DNA from: JBBDRW01 sp040905265
Lineage (GTDB): Bacteria; Bacteroidota; Rhodothermia; Balneolales; Balneolaceae
NCBI GenBank assembly: GCA_040905265.1
Contig: JBBDRW010000135.1
Span: forward strand, 1 to 24,913
Length of the DNA: 24,913 nt
Reading direction: 5' to 3'
Shown here: positions 8,732 through 15,802 of the stretch, one piece after another
Position numbering within the stretch: position 1 is the stretch's first letter
Layout of the letters: each line of letters starts with the position of its first letter
The notes under the pieces: generated by a model
Database searches by the model: none
What the model saw: only the letters and a program-made list of their open reading frames with translations
Told to the model about the DNA's origin: nothing
Program-made: the position numbers and the translations under genes

Positions 8732-9295
8732 ATGAACATAGACAGTCGATATACATTTTTTACCGGATTTATTCTCTCCGTTTCACTGATTTTTACCGGC
8801 ATTGCATTATCTGGCAGTACTACAGCAGTTGATGATGAGCAGAGCAACCGCATTCATTCATCCGCTTATGAGCTGGATATGGAGCCTGTGTTTCAGGAAG
8901 GCCAGACGGTTTCGGTAGAGGATGGCGATACGCTGGAAGTATCTTCTTTCGGAAGTGATCTCAGCTATGATGTTACTGAAATACGGGCAAAAGCGGGAAG
9001 CCAGTTTACCATCCGGTATATCAATGCAAGTTCGATGCCTCATAACATGGTTTTTGTGAACACAGAAGAGGATATCAATCCTGTCGGAATTGCAGCGCTT
9101 CAGGCGTATCAGAATGGGTATATTCCGGAAAACGAAATGGACCGTATATTTGCGTATTCAGACCTTGCCACTCCTGAATCTACGGTTGAGGTGACGATTA
9201 CAGTACCTGAAGAGCCGGGGAGTTACCCCTATATCTGCACCTATCCGGGACACTTTACGTCCATGCAGGGGCGGCTTGTTGTAACGGAAGAGTAA
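8732..9295 (+). CDS. Exported cupredoxin (type-1 copper, azurin/auracyanin-like electron carrier)
   Basis: 187 residues. An N-terminal hydrophobic segment (about residues 8-28) looks like an uncleaved anchor or signal peptide; there is no lipobox. The C-terminal 125 residues form a blue-copper domain with all four expected ligands: His104 in SMPHNMVF, then Cys169, His174 and Met178 in ICTYPGHFTSMQG. Azurin and auracyanin relatives accept and pass single electrons in the periplasm. It lies 106 bases after the second ThuA-dehydrogenase gene, on the same strand and with no terminator between them. I infer that it takes electrons from that enzyme, which lacks the heme domain seen in many relatives. 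Azurin, auracyanin or a sulfocyanin-like type cannot be told apart here. No Shine-Dalgarno precedes the ATG. Confidence 0.88.
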   Translation: MNIDSRYTFFTGFILSVSLIFTGIALSGSTTAVDDEQSNRIHSSAYELDMEPVFQEGQTVSVEDGDTLEVSSFGSDLSYDVTEIRAKAGSQFTIRYINASSMPHNMVFVNTEEDINPVGIAALQAYQNGYIPENEMDRIFAYSDLATPESTVEVTITVPEEPGSYPYICTYPGHFTSMQGRLVVTEE

Positions 9296-9331
9296 CCGTA
9301 TCTGGCCTGCCGGATTGTGTGTCACACAACA

Positions 9332-10219
9332 TCAAAGTTGAATTTCCGATAGTACAGGCAGATGATCAGACAGATACCGTCCGTCCCTGAAATAGGGCAG
9401 GATCGCATGACTCTTGACGGATACCTGATCATTGACGAAGATATAGTCGATTCTTCGTTCTTGCGTATTGCCCCTTACAGTAAACCCGCCAAATGTAAAG
9501 TTTGGCCCGAGATGGGGCTGTTCTGACCGGAAATAGGCATCACTCAACGGTGAGCCTTCACCAGTGATCACCCTGTAGGGATCTGATTCGGGAGTTACAT
9601 TAAAATCACCTGTAACGACAACCGGCAGATCTCCGGATTTACGTTGAATCGTCTCCAGGATGAGCTTCGAGCTCTCGAGGCGCGCCAGATCTCCAACGTG
9701 ATCGAAATGGGTATTAAAGATGAAAAACTCTTTTCCATCCTCGACTCTTCTGAATTTTCCGGATGTGAGAATACGAGGGAGCGCAGCATCCCAGCCTGCT
9801 TCAATCTGGTCCGGAGTTTCCGACAGCCAGATGGTTTCCTCCGTACCGGGTACCAGCTCAAAGCGGTTGCTGTTGTAATAGATGGCAGAGTATTCGCCCG
9901 CTTCCACGCCGTCATCCCGGCCGACACCGATTCGGTTCATATGAGAGAGTTGCTCATCCATATAGAGCAGCTGGTGATGGAGAGCCTCCTGGACTCCGAC
10001 AAAATCGGAATTGTGAAACCGGATCAGGTTCACTACTTGTTCTTTCCGAAGGTCCCAACGGCTTGCGCCGTCACCGGGATTGTCATATCGAATATTGTAG
10101 GAGAGGATGGTTATCGGCTCCGGGGAATCAGCAGTATATTCTAGTTGGGTACAGGAGAGAAAAGCGCTTGCAAGGAGAGTAAGAAAAAATGGGAAACCGC
10201 CTGTCAGTAAAAGTTTCAT
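9332..10219 (-). CDS. Endonuclease/exonuclease/phosphatase-family lipoprotein
   Basis: 295 residues. The signal peptide ends in lipobox FLSC, with predicted lipidated Cys23. The rest is one EEP-fold (Mg2+-dependent phosphoesterase) domain. Family residues are visible in order: Asn42 in YNIRYDN, Glu78 in VGVQEA, His171 in NTHFDH, Asp205/Asn207 in GDFNVTP, Asp258 in RIDYIF, and the Asp285-His286 pair in SDHLPV. These residues suggest an active hydrolase outside the cytoplasm. Relatives include nucleases, sphingomyelinase-like and inositol-phosphate phosphatases, and the substrate cannot be read from sequence. It is convergent with the cupredoxin gene, with 36 bases between the stops; these contain only a short hairpin ttgtgt/acacaa (9315-9329) and no T run. 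No clear operon partner is visible. Confidence 0.87.
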   Translation of the reverse strand: MKLLLTGGFPFFLTLLASAFLSCTQLEYTADSPEPITILSYNIRYDNPGDGASRWDLRKEQVVNLIRFHNSDFVGVQEALHHQLLYMDEQLSHMNRIGVGRDDGVEAGEYSAIYYNSNRFELVPGTEETIWLSETPDQIEAGWDAALPRILTSGKFRRVEDGKEFFIFNTHFDHVGDLARLESSKLILETIQRKSGDLPVVVTGDFNVTPESDPYRVITGEGSPLSDAYFRSEQPHLGPNFTFGGFTVRGNTQERRIDYIFVNDQVSVKSHAILPYFRDGRYLSDHLPVLSEIQL

Positions 10220-10305
10220 CTGGCTGAAATTCGTTTTCGTTGAGCTCAGTCAGATGATAACTCGAAATATCGGTTCAGTAAAGTACGATCCAGGCTGATT
10301 CTATC

Positions 10306-10428
10306 TTAAAACAGGATAGAAAGAGTGCCGATGATCAGTGCGCTGAGAATCAAAATCCGAACGAGTACGATCAGTTTGGCGGACTCTTCAGAAATGTTTT
10401 TGCGGGTAGCAAAAAAATTGGCTGTCAT
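10306..10428 (-). CDS. Candidate 40-residue single-helix membrane peptide
   Basis: A short reading frame from ATG (10428) to TAA (10306-10308). The product starts MTANFFATRKNISEESAK, then becomes strongly hydrophobic (about residues 19-40) to the end: one membrane helix. An in-frame stop lies upstream, with no other ATG between, so this start is the only ATG option. There is no Shine-Dalgarno. I do not recognise the peptide. Support is the charge-then-hydrophobic layout and the lack of any other use for this stretch. A second, similar peptide lies at 10668-10781. Chance remains possible. Confidence 0.38.
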   Translation of the reverse strand: MTANFFATRKNISEESAKLIVLVRILILSALIIGTLSILF

Positions 10429-10667
10429 AATAGATGTTTCTGTCTGTTTGTTGCCATCCTGACATCGGTCAACAGGGGTGAGGTTATTTCATTCAAATGG
10501 TTGAATGATCTCTTCTTGAACCGGACCTCCTCTCTATGATGTCGAGATGTGTTTCTCTGCATATTTGCTTGCGAGACTCTCTATACGAATTCCGGCTGGT
10601 TTTGTTACAAAAATTCGAATATTATTATCCGGGTGTTGAACTGGATGCAAATAAAAGCAGGAAGCTG

Positions 10668-10781
10668 TCAAAGCAGCGAGAAGAGGATGATCAACAGAAT
10701 GGCACATGTGATTGTCAGAAGTGTATATAACTTCTCTCTTTCAGATGCCATACTCCTGTTGTTTGTGTTAAAATCATTCAT
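10668..10781 (-). CDS. Candidate 37-residue single-helix membrane peptide with a good ribosome binding site
   Basis: The reading frame runs from ATG at 10781 to TGA at 10668-10670. The product has a polar N-terminus (MNDFNTNNRSMASEREK) and then one hydrophobic helix of about 20 residues, rich in Leu and Ile, up to the C-terminus. A gaggaag sequence sits a few bases before this ATG; a second in-frame Met (residue 11) has aggag almost touching it. A repeat-family hairpin lies about 65 bases upstream (10847-10887), and the sugar porter terminator lies beyond that, so the gene would be a unit of its own. I do not recognise a family. Small stress peptides, respiratory-complex subunits and type I toxins share this layout, and nothing here decides between them. 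Confidence 0.45.
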   Translation of the reverse strand: MNDFNTNNRSMASEREKLYTLLTITCAILLIILFSLL

Positions 10782-10846
10782 CGCTTCCTCACAATTTATA
10801 GCTGTCTCTTTCATCTCTTATCGACCACATGGATCAGTTTCTTAAA

Positions 10847-10887
10847 CAGGAGGCTTTGTAAAAACCAGGATTTTTCAAAGCCTCCTG
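10847..10887. repeat. Perfect hairpin of the ggaggctttg repeat family (short form)
   Basis: The 12-bp arms caggaggctttg (10847-10858) and caaagcctcctg (10876-10887) are exact complements. Inside, aaaaa and ttttt can extend the stem. The same ends bound the 140-bp element at 15803-15942, so this looks like a version that kept only the ends. It has no terminal T run, so it is not an ordinary terminator. Confidence 0.75.
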
Positions 10888-10920
10888 ACAGATTGTTCCA
10901 GGGACACTCATTTATACCTG

Positions 10921-10950
10921 AAAAACCCGATAATGTTTCGTTATCGGGTT
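10921..10950 (-). terminator. Rho-independent terminator of the sugar porter gene
   Basis: The arms aacccgataa (10924-10933) and ttatcgggtt (10941-10950) are exact complements with a 7-base loop. On the minus strand the hairpin is followed by five T (complement of the A run at 10921-10925). It lies 70 bases after the stop of the minus-strand gene ending at 11021. Confidence 0.88.
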
Positions 10951-11020
10951 CAAAAGAAGGTTCTCTCATGTTCAAGGAGTCTGACGAAAGAAGAGCAAAT
11001 CTCAGATTCCTTTCTGAAGA

Positions 11021-12397
11021 TTACGAAGCAGGCCTGTCCTTCACTTTGTCATCCTTCTTAATACCATGACGAACGCCCAGCTTGAGTTCCATCTCTTCCA
11101 GTGAGATGCCTTTTGTTTCAGGCATTATCAGACAGACGAAGAGCAATTGAAGTACCATCATTCCCGCAAAGAAGGCAAAGATCGGCCCTCCACCAAACAG
11201 GTTTTCAAACCATACAAAATTTCCTGCAATCAAGGCTGCAAAAATCCAGTGTGTGCTGCTTCCGAGTGAGTTGCCGTAAGAGCGGACCGAGTTTGGAAAA
11301 ATTTCCGAGATAAAGACCCAGATCACGGCTCCCTGCCCGATCGCATGAGAGGCGATGAACAGAAAGATCAGCAGAGGTACCGCTATCCCGGTAAAGGTTT
11401 GGGTAAAGAAAGCATAGGCGATGGCGGAGAGTGAGAGTATGTACCCTGTCGAACCGATATACATCAGAAAGCGCCGGCCAAACCTGTCGATCAGCAGGAG
11501 GCCGGCCATGGTAAAGAGAAGGTTCACTACACCGATTCCAACGGTAGAGAGCAGGGCTGTATCTGCAGGCATACCCGTCATATCGAAAATGCGGGGTGCA
11601 AAATAGATGATCGCATTGATTCCGGAAACCTGGTTGAAAAAGGCGAATAGAAATGCGAGCAGAATCGGGAAGCGAAACTGTCGGCTGAAGAAGTCTCTCA
11701 GGTGCGTCTGTTTGCCAGGTTCAGGGTCACTGGCCTGGATGGCGGCAACAGAACTCTCTACACTCTCCGGATTGATAACCTGTAATGTTTCTCGTGCCTC
11801 CTCAACCCGGTTTTTGACAACTATCAGCCAGCGTGGACTCTCCGGTACAAAAAAGATTAGAACAAGGAAGAGCGTCGAAGGCAGTACCTCGACCCCGAGC
11901 ATCCAGCGCCAGGCCTCTTCCGAGCCTGTCCCGATCAGGTAGTTGGACAGGTAAGCAAAGAGGATCCCCAGAACGAGATTAAACTGGAAAAGGGCTGTCA
12001 GGCTGCCCCGTTTTTCGGCGGGAGCAATCTCGGAGATATACATCGGACCTACAACCGAGGAGGCACCAATACTCAGGCCGCCAATCAGGCGGAATGCCAT
12101 CAGAGAGTAGATATCCGGTGCCACTGCGGAGCCGGCAGCAGATATGAGAAAAAGTGCGGCTATCCATGCGAGAGTGTTTTTCCGTCCCCAGCGCTGAGCT
12201 GGAACACCCCCAAATAGTGCTCCGATAATGGTTCCATAGAGAGCCATTGCGATCATCTGCCCAAGCATGATGTCTCCAAGTTCCCACATCGACTGGATGC
12301 TCTGTTCGGCTCCTGAAATAACGGCGGTATCAAATCCGAACAAAAAACCACCCAGTGAAGTGGTCAGTGCCCAGAAGTAAATTTTCGTTCGATTCAT
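11021..12397 (-). CDS. Sugar porter family MFS transporter (XylE/GalP-like)
   Basis: 458 residues, the usual length for this family of proton- or sodium-coupled sugar importers in the inner membrane. Family signatures are present in order: RWGRK (69-73), PESPRWL (about 185-191), QVSGINAIIYFAPRIF (about 256-271, lining the sugar site), DRFGRR (304-309) and PETKG (426-430). Twelve membrane helices are visible as hydrophobic blocks. The transported sugar cannot be read from the sequence. It forms its own unit: a terminator follows, and the next minus-strand gene upstream (DUF445) ends 138 bases before its start. With the permease at 3672-5228 it is the second sugar transporter within 10 kb of the ThuA-dehydrogenase genes. 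The start is the ATG at 12397. Confidence 0.93.
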   Translation of the reverse strand: MNRTKIYFWALTTSLGGFLFGFDTAVISGAEQSIQSMWELGDIMLGQMIAMALYGTIIGALFGGVPAQRWGRKNTLAWIAALFLISAAGSAVAPDIYSLMAFRLIGGLSIGASSVVGPMYISEIAPAEKRGSLTALFQFNLVLGILFAYLSNYLIGTGSEEAWRWMLGVEVLPSTLFLVLIFFVPESPRWLIVVKNRVEEARETLQVINPESVESSVAAIQASDPEPGKQTHLRDFFSRQFRFPILLAFLFAFFNQVSGINAIIYFAPRIFDMTGMPADTALLSTVGIGVVNLLFTMAGLLLIDRFGRRFLMYIGSTGYILSLSAIAYAFFTQTFTGIAVPLLIFLFIASHAIGQGAVIWVFISEIFPNSVRSYGNSLGSSTHWIFAALIAGNFVWFENLFGGGPIFAFFAGMMVLQLLFVCLIMPETKGISLEEMELKLGVRHGIKKDDKVKDRPAS

Positions 12398-12535
12398 TCC
12401 AGTAGTGAGTATCGATTCATATCCCGGATTGTGATTTCATATGTACGGGCAGGGTTAACAGAAGATCAGCTACTGTAAACCGGTATGAATCCGGATCGTT
12501 TTCGTCTTTAAAAACGTGAAAAAAGTCGTGATTTG

Positions 12536-13708
12536 CTAACGGATCTTTCGGGCAGAAGTAATTCGCATCAGGAGAGCATCCAGTAACAGTGTGGAGACAA
12601 ATAACAGAGATATCACAAACAGGCTCAACATTGGCTGCCAAATGACGAGCCCGCCGATAACCCCCAGAACTGCTCCAAGATATTTGATGTAACTGAGCTG
12701 TTCATGCGTTGCATTTCGTATCATCCGTTCCAGCCTCTGTTCGTCATATCTCTGAATGTTCTCTTTGACGAGCTGGTAAACATCCAGCCGGTGAATCAGC
12801 CGGTGCAACAACCGTGTTGCGACATGCTCGATTACATCACCATTTGTCTGGATCTGTCCGGGAATCCGATCCAACAGTTCATCGATCTTATGTAGTTCTC
12901 TCTCTACCTTTTCAGGAATCCGGGAAATCGTCTCCTCAATCACGCGTTCCAGTTCATCATTTCGCAGAAGCTTGTAGAGTTTAACAGCGGCTTTTTCGAT
13001 CGTATGACTCTCCAGAGACGATTCCAGTTCCGATAGAATTTTACGGGCCAGCGATTTGCGTACGGCAGGATGGGTAAGGGTTGTCTCTGTATATTCGGCT
13101 GCCCATAACTTCAGTTCCGATCGGAATTCCGGGTCATTAACTATCTCTTCAAGCCATATCGTTGCTTCTTCACGAAAGCGGGTGATCGCCCTGGAGTCTT
13201 GAATCTTCCGGCGGATCAAATCAGGGTTGATAAGATCTTCAGAGACAGCTTGTGCCAAACGGTGTGCAATTCGATCCTTATGGGCGGGAATGAGGCCCTG
13301 GCCAAGTATAGGCCGCCTTGCTGAAGGGCGAAAAAGCATGGTCACGGCGATCCAGTTAGTCAGAAAACCGATCAGGCCGCTGACAGACAAGATTCGTAAA
13401 AGATTGTCGAGCGGAACGTTCAGGCCAAATACCAGGAGGCTGCTGTTTTCGAAATCACTGAAGAATGAGAGGATGAAACACCCAAACAGGATCCACGGTA
13501 TGGTTTTCAGAACTGTGAGGAGCCTGGAAGAGTGTTCGGCCCGGGGTGCGTCGGCATTCACCGGCTCTCTGCCAGGTTCAGAAAGCTCATTGAGCCGGGC
13601 ATAGGTATTGATCAGGTTCCAGAGCTTTCGGATGTAAATACGGGTTGTCTTCTTCGCAACAGACGAAATCTTTTTTGGGTAATCTTTATTCTCTTCATTC
13701 ATATTCAT
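12536..13708 (-). CDS. DUF445 family membrane protein
   Basis: About 390 residues. The family signature is clear: a hydrophobic segment running into GLIGFLTNWIAVTMLFRP, then GLIPAHKDRIAHRLAQAV. There are two hydrophobic segments near residues 70-125 and a pair at the C-terminus (GAVLGVIGGLVIW and LSLFVISLLFVSTLLLDALL), with a long charged, helical middle. DUF445 proteins are inner-membrane proteins of unknown function. I chose the ATG at 13708; a TTG four codons upstream (13720) and an ATG two codons downstream (13702) are also possible, and none has a good ribosome binding site. It is divergent from the standalone ThuA gene. Confidence 0.88.
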   Translation of the reverse strand: MNMNEENKDYPKKISSVAKKTTRIYIRKLWNLINTYARLNELSEPGREPVNADAPRAEHSSRLLTVLKTIPWILFGCFILSFFSDFENSSLLVFGLNVPLDNLLRILSVSGLIGFLTNWIAVTMLFRPSARRPILGQGLIPAHKDRIAHRLAQAVSEDLINPDLIRRKIQDSRAITRFREEATIWLEEIVNDPEFRSELKLWAAEYTETTLTHPAVRKSLARKILSELESSLESHTIEKAAVKLYKLLRNDELERVIEETISRIPEKVERELHKIDELLDRIPGQIQTNGDVIEHVATRLLHRLIHRLDVYQLVKENIQRYDEQRLERMIRNATHEQLSYIKYLGAVLGVIGGLVIWQPMLSLFVISLLFVSTLLLDALLMRITSARKIR

Positions 13709-13720
13709 GCTCAGGGTCAA

Positions 13721-14001
13721 AGATTGTTCAATAAAATTTCAACATATCGTTATTATACTGCAGTGGGATATCCAGTTGAACGGATTCATCACTCTTTGGT
13801 TACACACGATGGTTATCTCCGCTTGCTTGCCAAGCAGGGTATTTCACTACCTGTTCGCCGTTCACCCGTTAGAATCAGCAGATTCGAAAGATTCCGGATT
13901 CTGAGCAGGAGAAAAGAGTTTGTGACAATTTGAAGATTAATAACTACTTTCGAAACCTGAAACGGTAACAAAGCCTCCCAACAGGAGGGTAAAATAATCT
14001 T
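13721..14001. promoter_or_regulatory. Divergent intergenic region with a sequestered ribosome binding site
   Basis: 281 bases between the DUF445 gene and the ThuA lipoprotein gene. Just before the latter is a strong Shine-Dalgarno stretch, aggaggg (13983-13989). Five bases to its left is cctcc (13974-13978), which can pair with ggagg (13984-13988) around a caaca loop and hide the site. The same left arm is part of a 10-base match (caaagcctcc, 13969-13978) to the end of the local repeat family. No convincing promoter was found by eye. Confidence 0.4.
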
Positions 14002-14790
14002 ATGATGAATATGAAAAAACTGACCACATTCTCACTTTGTATCTTTCTTTTTCTACTTGCCGGTTGTTCGGACGGAGGCCAGCCAGAGGAGACTGCTGAG
14101 AATTTCGATTCGATCGTTCCGCAAACTGAACTGGATCACAGCATACTTATCTTCTCCAAAACGGCAGGGTTCCGGCACGGCTCTATTGAAGCGGGTGTTG
14201 AAGCGATTACCAATCTGGGTGAAGAGAATGGAGTGTTTGTATTTGCCACCGAGGATGCATCACTGTTTAATGAAGCAGACTTAAGCAGGTTTGATGCGGT
14301 CGTATTTGTCAGTACGACACAAACACTGTTTAATGAAGATCAACGTTCCGCATTTCAGCAGTTTATCCAGTCTGGCGGCGGTTTTGCCGGGATCCACTCC
14401 GCAACCGATACGGAGTATGACTGGCCCTGGTATAACCGTTTGGTGGGAGCCTATTTCGCCAACCACCCCAGGAATCAAACCGCGACCTTGTTGATTCAGA
14501 ATCATGAACACCCTGCGACGGAGATGTTGCCGGAAGAGTGGGAAAAATATGACGAATGGTATAATTTCCGTGACATGAATGAAGATGTAGAGGTATTAAT
14601 TGCCCTTGATCCGGAGAGCTATGAAGGGAGTGATCATCCTGAATTCCATCCGATCTCCTGGTACCATGAATTTGACGGCGGACGTGTCTTCTATACCGGA
14701 CTGGGGCATACGGAAGAGTCTTACACAGAGGATGAGCTCTTCCTGCAGCATCTCTGGGGCGGGATCGAGTATGCAATGGGAGTCCGCTAG
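14002..14790 (+). CDS. Standalone ThuA-like domain lipoprotein
   Basis: 262 residues. The signal peptide ends in lipobox LAGC, with the predicted lipidated Cys at about residue 22. The rest is a single ThuA-like domain: ILIFSKTAGFRHGSI at the start, GGGFAGIHSATDTEYDWPWY in the middle, SWYHEFDGGRVFYTGLGHTEE near the end. The domain was named for trehalose utilization genes; related proteins act on oxidised (3-keto) sugars or occur beside sugar dehydrogenases, but no reaction is proved for this type. It is the third ThuA-type domain in the window, and the only one without a propeller. It has the best ribosome binding site of the larger genes (aggaggg, 13983-13989, 12 bases before the ATG). Starts at 14005 or 14011 would give a similar signal peptide. 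It is convergent with ybeY. Confidence 0.9.
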   Translation: MMNMKKLTTFSLCIFLFLLAGCSDGGQPEETAENFDSIVPQTELDHSILIFSKTAGFRHGSIEAGVEAITNLGEENGVFVFATEDASLFNEADLSRFDAVVFVSTTQTLFNEDQRSAFQQFIQSGGGFAGIHSATDTEYDWPWYNRLVGAYFANHPRNQTATLLIQNHEHPATEMLPEEWEKYDEWYNFRDMNEDVEVLIALDPESYEGSDHPEFHPISWYHEFDGGRVFYTGLGHTEESYTEDELFLQHLWGGIEYAMGVR

Positions 14791-14869
14791 GCTACGGCCC
14801 GATACGCCTGAAGAGAGAGGGGAAAACGATATCCCGGACGATATCCAGGATACAGAAGAGCAGTTGGGA

Positions 14870-15301
14870 TCAGGCAGGGGAGAGGTACTTCTCTTCCAGT
14901 GCTGTCATCTCTCTCTTCCCCTCCGGTGTCTGGTCATCATACCCGATCAGGTGAAGCAGGCCGTGGATAAATATTCTGTGAAATTCTTCATTCGTTTCAC
15001 TGTCGAACACTTCCGCCTGCTCATAGATTCGCGGGGCGCAGCAAAAGAGAGTCCCTTCTATCTCCCGGTTGTTTTCTCTCTCATCATAGCGAAATGTGAT
15101 GATGTCGGTGATATAATCTCTTCCAAGATGGGCCTGGTTTATTCGGACGATCTCCTCTTCGTCCACATAGACCACTTCAAGCAGGGCAAACTGCACAGCT
15201 TCTCTCTGTTCGATGCGGTTCAGGGTATGGCGGAGAGCCTCTTCCCTGATTGGGAGGCTCACTCCGGATGTGTTGAAGAGTTGGAGCACCGGTTCATTCA
15301 C
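14870..15301 (-). CDS. ybeY: YbeY endoribonuclease (rRNA maturation factor), Asp-variant metal site
   Basis: 143 residues. The metal-site motif reads HGLLHLIGYDD: His113 and His117 are kept, while the third ligand, His in most bacteria, is Asp123. I know such replacements from Bacteroidota YbeY, so this is probably a lineage trait and not inactivation. The upstream motif ITDIITFRYDE (about residues 64-74) also fits the family. YbeY acts in the cytoplasm in 16S rRNA 3'-end maturation and ribosome quality control. The start is GTG at 15301, because an in-frame stop lies four codons upstream and no suitable ATG is in frame. The unknown gene at 15339-15782 ends 37 bases upstream on the same strand, so the two form a likely operon. 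Confidence 0.92.
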   Translation of the reverse strand: MNEPVLQLFNTSGVSLPIREEALRHTLNRIEQREAVQFALLEVVYVDEEEIVRINQAHLGRDYITDIITFRYDERENNREIEGTLFCCAPRIYEQAEVFDSETNEEFHRIFIHGLLHLIGYDDQTPEGKREMTALEEKYLSPA

Positions 15302-15338
15302 AGCTCTGACTCACGATTCGAATTACAGGCTGGTTCGG

Positions 15339-15782
15339 TCAAAAGGTAAAGTCATCCAGATCTGAAGATTCGGTTAACGAGAGCGCCACCCCGCACATCA
15401 TCAAATCTTCCGGCAGCTGGGTGAAGTCTCCTGAGAGTACAGCTTCACCTACATTGGCATAGAGACTGCATCCCGCTCCCGGTTCTACGATCAATCCACT
15501 GGTCATACCGGCGGCCTTGCCGAAAAAGGTTACCTGCCTCAGCAGATCGCTGGCTACAAATGCCGTGCAGTTGTGTAGCTGGAGAAACGTATTGGCGGCA
15601 TAAACTGAAACCATGTTCATCGGTACTCCGTCTACTTCCAGTCCCAGATGGATTTCAAGAGCAAGCCGCCTTCCCTCATCCTTCAATTCAATCCGATAGA
15701 CATCTTTTCCGAGAGGTTTGGGCGAGGCTCCCAATACGGTTCCGATGGTATCGATATTCTCTTTTGTAAAGTTGTGTATCAT
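15339..15782 (-). CDS. Conserved-looking hypothetical protein, first gene of the ybeY operon
   Basis: 147 residues from the ATG at 15782 (product starting MIHNFTKENIDTIGTVLG). The frame stays open 31 codons further upstream to 15875, but that part lies in the repeat element (15803-15942), so I take the downstream ATG. The protein is soluble with no signal peptide, mixed alpha/beta in character, with a Gly-rich turn IVEPGAGCSLYANVG near residue 105 and three Cys. I do not recognise the family. Gene order (37 bases before ybeY, same strand) suggests shared transcription from the candidate promoter at 16000-16027, but says little about function. Confidence 0.72.
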   Translation of the reverse strand: MIHNFTKENIDTIGTVLGASPKPLGKDVYRIELKDEGRRLALEIHLGLEVDGVPMNMVSVYAANTFLQLHNCTAFVASDLLRQVTFFGKAAGMTSGLIVEPGAGCSLYANVGEAVLSGDFTQLPEDLMMCGVALSLTESSDLDDFTF

Positions 15783-15802
15783 AGTTTCAAACCATTGTAA
15801 TG

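Larger units (their letters stand above)
10220..11020. other. 800-bp stretch without a normal-sized gene
   Basis: Between the EEP-family gene and the sugar porter I find no reading frame that looks like a standard protein. The stretch holds two candidate membrane micropeptides on the minus strand (10306-10428 and 10668-10781), a 41-base hairpin of the local repeat family (10847-10887), and the sugar porter terminator (10921-10950). The part between the micropeptides (10429-10667) shows nothing else that I can name; it could carry a promoter or a small RNA. Confidence 0.5.

Noticed and set aside
9315..9329. Hairpin ttgtgt/acacaa as a terminator between convergent genes
   Set aside because: A six-pair A+T-rich stem with no T run on either strand is too weak to call.
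10549..10845. 98-codon plus-strand frame in the 10.3-11.0 kb stretch
   Set aside because: It lies antisense to the better supported micropeptide at 10668-10781, with Cys-rich random-looking composition and no clear family.
12417..12641. 74-codon minus-strand frame overlapping the end of the DUF445 gene
   Set aside because: It overlaps the DUF445 C-terminal membrane segment in another frame, and the sequence resembles nothing known.
14600..15349. 249-codon plus-strand frame
   Set aside because: It runs across the end of the ThuA gene in another frame and antisense to ybeY; both of those are certain genes.
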